The position numbers were made by a program, and so were the translations under genes. Shown here piece by piece: positions 9,801 to 12,667 of a stretch of 12,667 nucleotides of DNA (the stretch's first letter is position 1; each line of letters starts with the position of its first letter). This stretch comes from Planctomycetota bacterium (GTDB lineage: Bacteria; Planctomycetota; Phycisphaerae; UBA1845). The stretch is from positions 5,373 through 18,039 of the forward strand of contig JADFRH010000013.1 of NCBI GenBank assembly GCA_022561415.1. Reading direction: 5' to 3'. Below the pieces are notes generated by a model. It was not told the origin of the DNA. It ran no database searches and was given only the letters and a program-made list of their open reading frames with translations.

Positions 9801-12667
9801 GGCGAATTCGAGCGCGTCGAGTGGACAGGTCTCCGTTATACCGTCACAGACCTCCTCGGGGTCGCACAGCCCGGTCGAGGCGCGACACACCGTCCCCGCC
9901 GATTCCAATGCATCGGCTGGACAGGTGGGCGTTACGCCGTCGCAGGTCTCTTGCGGGTCGCATGCGCCGGTCGAGGCGCGACACACCGCGCCTGCGGGTT
10001 CCAAGCTGTCGGCGGGGCAGGTGCCGATCAGGCCATCGCAGGTCTCCTCTGGATCACAAAGACCCGTCGACGCTCGACACACCGCTCCCACAGGATCGAG
10101 CGCATCCGCCGGGCAGGCGACCGTAGCGCCGTCGCAAACCTCTGCTGGATCGCATGCGCCGGTTGATGTCCGGCATTCGGTGCCCGCGGTTTCCAACGCA
10201 TCCGCCGGACAGGCGGTCGACACGCCGTCGCAGGTCTCGGCCGGATCGCAGAGACCGGCCGACGCGCGACACTCCGTACCCGCAGACTCGAGCGCGTCCG
10301 CTGGACAGGTGGCCGACGCGCCGTCGCACGTTTCCTGTGGATCGCACGCACCGGTCGAGGCGCGGCACACGGCGCCATTTGGCTGTAGTACGTCCGCCGG
10401 ACAACCGCCCGTCGAACCATCGCATGTCTCCTCCGGATCACAAAGACCGGTCGAAACGCGGCAGACCGTGTCCACCGGTTCCAGCGCATCAGAGGGACAA
10501 GCAGCGGCATCGCCGTCGCATACCTCCGCCGGATCGCACCCGCCCGTCGAGGCTCTACATTCCGTTCCGGCAGCCTCCAGCGTGTCGGAGGGGCAGGTCG
10601 CGACGATACCGTCGCAGACCTCGGCCGGATCGCAAAGACCGGCCGACGCTCGACACTCCGTACCCGCGGACTCGAGTGCATCTGCCGGGCACGAAGCCGC
10701 TAGGCCATCGCAGACCTCCGCCGGATCGCAGCCACCGGCGGACGCGCGGCACTCGGTACCCACCGATTCCAATGCGTCGGCCGGACACGTGGCGGCTACG
10801 CCGTCGCACACCTCGGCCGGATCACAGAGGCCCGTCGACGCGCGGCATTCGGTGCCCGTCGGCTCCACGGGGTTCTGGCAGGTGCCCGCGTCACAAATGT
10901 CGGCGGTACAAGCATTTCCGTCGTCACAGTCGGCGCCTATCACGCACTCGTCGCATGTATCGGTCGCTTCGTCACAAGGCTGAGACGGGCACGGATCCGA
11001 CCCCGGCTGACAAACGCCGGACCCGTCGCACGTTTCCGCTCCGTTGCAAAAAAATCCATCCTCGCAAGATGTGCCGGCCGTTTCAGGAACGTGTTGGCAT
11101 ACCCCACCTACAACCGTGTCGGATGTACAGATCAATCCGTCGTCGCACGTGCTGACGATTAGACCGCCATCAACAAGATTCGGTGGAATGGTTGTGCTGT
11201 CGCTCGCCTTAGTGAGCTTGTTTTGAAATAGGGGTGTGTCAGGCCGGAACGTTACGTTGGTCGTACCCACGGCGTCCGCCGTGAAGGTAAGTGTTGCAAC
11301 GACGGAATCGGATTGGGTCGAGCTGCCATTGATGACCGCGGCCCAGTCAACGTCCCCGTTGGTGTCGATCTCCCCAGCCTCAACCCAGCCTTCTTGGTCA
11401 GGGGGGGGAAGACCCAAATCCGTGGGCACGATATCGACCAGGGTTAGGATCGTCGTGTCGTAGTGGAGCAACACCTGCACACCGTTGATCGCGGCGGAAA
11501 GGTTCGCCACCTCCAACGTAACCGTGACCGTGGCACCGGGCTCCACATTCTCTGAACCACTGGCTACGTTGAGAATGATATTGTCAACGCCCACAACGCA
11601 TAGATCCGTAAAATCGTTGCAGATCTCACTTACTAGGCACGGATCGCCGCTGCCGACGCAGGCTCCCGTTGCACAAAGATCCGTGGCCGTGCAGAAGAAA
11701 CCGTCATCGCAGGAGAGGCCTTCGTTAATCGCACCGCCGGGTGTGTCACAGTTGCCTTCGGCACCGCCCGGATCACACGTGCTGTCTGCATTGCATGGAT
11801 CGCCCGTACCGCTACAGCTCTGCGGCCCGCCACCTGTACAGACACCGGTTAGACAAGTTTCACCCACGTTGCAGGCGGCGCCGTCGTCACACGTCGTTCC
11901 GTCACCCAAGAAGCCTTCAACCGGACAGGATCCCGACACACCGTCACAGGTTTCAGCCGGATCGCACACGTCTGTCGACGCACGACATTCGATACCGGCG
12001 GATTCAAGTAAGTCGGCCGGACAACTCACGGATACGCCGTCGCACGCTTCGGCCGGGTCACACGCGCCGGTCGAGGCGCGGCACTCGGTACCGCCGGAGG
12101 TCAGCGTGTCGGCCGGACAAGCCACGGCCACGCCGTCGCAGGCTTCGGACGGGTCGCACGTGCCCGCCGAAGCCCGGCATTCCGTGCCGGACGATTCGAG
12201 CGCGTCCACTGGACAGGTCGGCGCTACGCCGTCGCAGGTCTCGACCGGATCGCAGCCGCCGGCAGAAGCGCGGCATTCGGTGCCGCTCGGCTCGAGCGCG
12301 TCGACCGGGCAGGTCGGCGCTACGCCGTCGCAGGTCTCTTGGGGGTCACACGCGCCGGTCGAGGTGCGGCACACGGCGCCGTTCGGCTGAAGCGTATCGG
12401 ACGGGCAAGCGCCGGACAGGCCGTCGCACGTCTCCTGGGGATCGCACAGGCCCGCCGATGTGCGGCACACCGTGCCGGCTGACTCGAGCGTATCTGAAGG
12501 ACAAGCCACCGACACGCCGTCGCAGACCTCCGCCGGATCGCACGAGCCGGTCGAGGCACGGCATTCGGTGCCGCCGGGATCAATCGTGTCAGCTGGACAG
12601 GAGGCCAACACGCCGTCGCACAAATCTTTTGGATCGCAAACACCCGACGAAGCGAGGCAAACAGTAC
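6822..12667 (-). CDS. giant Cys-rich disintegrin-like repeat protein with cohesin and dockerin-like domains (N-terminus outside window)
   Basis: One frame runs without a stop from the window edge to TAG at 6822-6824. The first in-frame start inside (TTG at 12623) lies within a repeat, and the codons before it continue the repeat (VCLASSGVCDPKDL), so the gene starts beyond the window. Numbering from 12623 (1,933 aa), the order is: repeats to 241; Cys-rich linker 242-343; cohesin-like domain 344-491; Cys-rich linker 493-589; 31 repeats 590-1581; Cys-rich linker 1582-1660; beta-rich part 1663-1755; dockerin-like loops 1758-1817; single EF-hand-like loop 1875-1897; short coiled coil and basic tail to 1933. 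Four cysteines per repeat, presumably paired, imply an extracellular protein; the signal peptide would lie outside the window. A surface adhesion or scaffold role is inferred. A 3.2-kb open frame on the opposite strand is a by-product of the repeats. Confidence 0.9.
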   Translation of the reverse strand, partial: TVCLASSGVCDPKDLCDGVLASCPADTIDPGGTECRASTGSCDPAEVCDGVSVACPSDTLESAGTVCRTSAGLCDPQETCDGLSGACPSDTLQPNGAVCRTSTGACDPQETCDGVAPTCPVDALEPSGTECRASAGGCDPVETCDGVAPTCPVDALESSGTECRASAGTCDPSEACDGVAVACPADTLTSGGTECRASTGACDPAEACDGVSVSCPADLLESAGIECRASTDVCDPAETCDGVSGSCPVEGFLGDGTTCDDGAACNVGETCLTGVCTGGGPQSCSGTGDPCNADSTCDPGGAEGNCDTPGGAINEGLSCDDGFFCTATDLCATGACVGSGDPCLVSEICNDFTDLCVVGVDNIILNVASGSENVEPGATVTVTLEVANLSAAINGVQVLLHYDTTILTLVDIVPTDLGLPPPDQEGWVEAGEIDTNGDVDWAAVINGSSTQSDSVVATLTFTADAVGTTNVTFRPDTPLFQNKLTKASDSTTIPPNLVDGGLIVSTCDDGLICTSDTVVGGVCQHVPETAGTSCEDGFFCNGAETCDGSGVCQPGSDPCPSQPCDEATDTCDECVIGADCDDGNACTADICDAGTCQNPVEPTGTECRASTGLCDPAEVCDGVAATCPADALESVGTECRASAGGCDPAEVCDGLAASCPADALESAGTECRASAGLCDPAEVCDGIVATCPSDTLEAAGTECRASTGGCDPAEVCDGDAAACPSDALEPVDTVCRVSTGLCDPEETCDGSTGGCPADVLQPNGAVCRASTGACDPQETCDGASATCPADALESAGTECRASAGLCDPAETCDGVSTACPADALETAGTECRTSTGACDPAEVCDGATVACPADALDPVGAVCRASTGLCDPEETCDGLIGTCPADSLEPAGAVCRASTGACDPQETCDGVTPTCPADALESAGTVCRASTGLCDPEEVCDGITETCPLDALEFAGVECRASTGLCDPAETCDGVSASCPADALDPAGTECRVSTGACDPAETCDGVTAACPTDALEPDGTVCRASTGACDPSEVCDGVVATCPTDALEPTGTECRASTGLCDPAEVCDGLSATCPADALEAAGFECRASTGVCDPAETCDGVSVSCPIDALDPAGTECRASTGACDPAEVCDGVSVGCPADSVDPAGTVCRASTGTCDPQEACDGVSTACPVDALESFGTECRASTGLCDPAEVCDGVSATCPADALEAAGVECRASTGVCDPAETCDGVSASCPVDALEPAGTECRASTDACDPAETCDGVTAACPADALEPGGTVCRASTGACDPAEVCDGVSTSCPTDALEPTGTECRASTGLCDPAEVCDGASTTCPADALEAVGFECRASTGACDPAETCDGVTGACPADALDAAGTVCRASTDVCDAAEVCDGATANCPGDVLESVGTTCRTSTGACDPAESCDGINPSCPADILESAGTECRASTGACDPAEVCTGVSAVCPADAIEPVGTECRAAAGLCDPVETCDGVSVTCPSDVFSSAGTLCRASVDVCDAAESCDGLSSACPVDALEPAGTECRAGTDACDAAEACDGASTACPVDLLEPAGTVCRASVGQCDLQETCDGGSPSCPADVFVADGAVCDDSDACNIGETCQSGACTGGSPPDCSGAGGQCNTASCDVAGAEGNCDTLAPVADGTSCDDADPCTTTTCQIGTCIFSSAAVEVTANLEIDAISSAVTRDITFVVTTCGGSVDSRTLSVSIDAAGLASVVLSDLDPGADWLSVVEGHTLRRLSALSFTACTDTVDLTGAGALLSGDFQSGPIPQDGVVDIVDFSQLAASWNLPIEPTLSTGTDATGDGVQGLADFVAIQVNFFKFSEPENTCLSRINEFDVGIIGVIDSGDVVSVQPIVKVAAPLVSIAVRDLPLVGAARADLNGDGIVDARDIRAFARRYGLPLLPEFEQKLSSMTARLERLEARDATGRRRSGIRPR
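6933..7001 (-). other. single EF-hand/dockerin-type calcium loop
   Basis: Residues 1875-1897: ADLNGDGIVDARDIRAFARR. All the Asp/Asn positions of the D-x-N-x-D-G-x-V-D-x-x-D loop are present. It stands about 60 residues after the dockerin-like pair. A short heptad helix (KLSSMTARLERLEARD) and a basic C-terminus follow. Confidence 0.75.
7173..7352 (-). other. dockerin-like domain (two Ca-binding loops)
   Basis: Residues 1758-1817. Loop 1: SGDFQSG, then QDGVVDIVDFSQLAASW. Loop 2: DATGDGVQGLADFVAIQVNFF. Each has the Asp/Gly-rich loop followed by the amphipathic helix of type I dockerins. Loop 1 carries an insertion between its first Asp and the DG, so calcium binding there is uncertain. Confidence 0.68.
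7359..7637 (-). other. beta-rich segment before the dockerin-like loops
   Basis: Residues 1663-1755 alternate hydrophobic and polar residues in strand-like runs (VEVTANLEIDAI, ITFVVTTCGGSVDSRTLSVS, LASVVLSDLDPGADWLSVVE). It contains two cysteines (C1692, C1744). It looks like an immunoglobulin-type or carbohydrate-binding-module-like sandwich placed before the C-terminal calcium loops; no family is assigned. Confidence 0.4.
7674..7880 (-). other. Cys-rich linker module after the long array
   Basis: Residues 1582-1650: AVCDDSDACNIGETC, then GACTGG, QCNTASCDVAGAEGNCDT and TSCDDADPC. It matches the module at residues 242-310 motif by motif, so repeat array plus linker occurs twice in the protein. 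Confidence 0.75.
7881..10856 (-). repeat. long array: 31 tandem 96-bp units encoding 32-aa four-Cys repeats
   Basis: Residues 590-1581 divide exactly into 31 units of 32 residues with no indel. Each unit reads G-T-x-C-R-x5-C-D-x2-E-x-C-D-G, then variable residues, C-P-x-D and an L-E-x-A-like end. Cys at positions 4, 11, 17 and 24, Arg at 5, Asp at 12 and Glu at 15 are present in all 31. Variation is concentrated at positions 3, 10, 13-14, 16 and 20-23. The DNA copies differ by many silent changes, so the array is not freshly expanded. Confidence 0.95.
8649..9800 (-). repeat. three higher-order repeats of 384 bp (4 x 96 bp)
   Basis: Units 12-15, 16-19 and 20-23 of the long array form three successive four-unit blocks. 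The last unit of each block ends CPADALEA(A/V), and the first unit of the next begins G(V/F)EC. At DNA level the string CCGGCAGCCTCGAGGGCGTC occurs at 9031 and 9415, with a one-base variant at 8647, so the copies are exactly 384 bp apart. Confidence 0.8.
10857..11147 (-). other. Cys-rich linker between the cohesin-like domain and the long array
   Basis: Residues 493-589: CDDGLICTSDT, then TSCEDGFFCNGAETCDG, SDPCPSQPCDEATDTCDEC and ADCDDGNACTADICDAG. It is made of repeated CxDG-x2-C motifs of the kind found in secreted Cys-rich bacterial proteins. It is probably disulfide-bonded and extracellular. Confidence 0.65.
11151..11594 (-). other. cohesin-like domain
   Basis: Residues 344-491. The order of strands and motifs fits a cohesin: NIILNVASGSENVEPG, then ATVTVTLEVANLSAAINGVQ, VLLHYDTTILTLVDIVPTDL, a segment with an acidic turn (EIDTNGDVDWAAVING), and VVATLTFTADAVGTTNVTF. 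Cohesins bind dockerins in cellulosomes, but many bacterial cohesins occur outside cellulosomes. There are no Cys residues in the domain, in contrast to its surroundings. It contains an eight-base C run on the coding strand. Confidence 0.72.
11694..11900 (-). other. Cys-rich linker module after the short array
   Basis: Residues 242-310: TTCDDGAACNVGETC, then GVCTGG, DPCNADSTC and GAEGNCDTPGG, ending LSCDDGFFC. It is clearly related to the module at 7674-7880, which follows the long array. Confidence 0.75.
11901..12667 (-). repeat. short array: 8 tandem 96-bp units of the same repeat, cut by the window edge
   Basis: Residues 18-241 are seven complete 32-residue units. An eighth, at the window edge, lacks only its first base or two. 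The edge unit is the most diverged: Leu replaces the conserved Arg, and Asp the conserved Glu. The last unit ends EGFLGD instead of the usual DALEPA-type end and leads into the Cys-rich linker. The array probably continues upstream. Confidence 0.9.

Noticed and set aside
7881..10856. CRISPR array
   Set aside because: The 96-bp units are contiguous, in frame and without unique spacers; they encode a protein repeat.
7816..10983. 1,055-aa plus-strand frame as a gene
   Set aside because: It lies wholly antisense to the Cys-rich array, has no recognisable domain, and its repeat is the mirror of the minus-strand unit. The minus frame continues through cohesin-like, linker and dockerin-like modules on both sides, so it is the coding one.
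11485..12390. 301-aa plus-strand frame as a gene
   Set aside because: Same cause as the 1,055-aa frame: it is antisense to the short array, and its start region is antisense to the cohesin-like domain and linker.

Overview
The window is most likely from a planctomycete (Planctomycetota) with a high-GC genome. The reasons are: a TPR protein carrying two RNA-polymerase alpha-CTD-like domains, a combination I associate with this phylum; a very large Cys-rich secreted-type protein with cohesin, dockerin and EF-hand-like modules; and an overall high GC content. This is an inference from protein style. No rRNA or tRNA gene is visible.

Layout. Positions 1-800 (+) hold two short genes that overlap by four bases, a HEAT-repeat fragment cut by the window edge and an unrecognised 172-aa protein. 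Parts of this stretch are clearly lower in GC than the rest. Positions 801-1054 are non-coding with a REP-like hairpin. At 1055-1465 (-) is a free-standing tRNA-binding domain like the C-terminus of methionyl-tRNA synthetase. It diverges from manA (1741-2856, +) across a 275-bp spacer rich in inverted repeats, including two identical 16-bp perfect palindromes. manA is followed at operon-like spacing by a small two-helix membrane protein (2885-3628, +). Convergent to it are three minus-strand genes: a SRPBCC-fold protein (3625-4101), a secreted SpoIID/LytB-type peptidoglycan enzyme (4277-5551) and the TPR/double alpha-CTD protein (5643-6632).

The second half (6822-12667, -) is one giant open frame without its N-terminus. 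It encodes at least 1,947 residues. Thirty-nine copies of a 32-residue, four-cysteine repeat are arranged as 8 copies, a Cys-rich linker, a cohesin-like domain, a second Cys-rich linker, and 31 copies. A related linker, a beta-rich stretch, a dockerin-like pair of Ca loops and a lone EF-hand-like loop follow. The repeat has the cysteine spacing and key residues of the disintegrin loop of ADAM proteins. Within the long array there is a higher-order period of four repeats (384 nt). This is the most unusual object in the window.

Functional links: manA (sugar phosphates), SpoIID (wall or glycan cleavage) and the giant cohesin/dockerin protein all fit a cell-surface theme, but nothing in the sequence shows that they work together. 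The TPR/alpha-CTD protein may be a transcription-associated or DNA-binding scaffold. The window shows no phage, IS, CRISPR or RNA gene.
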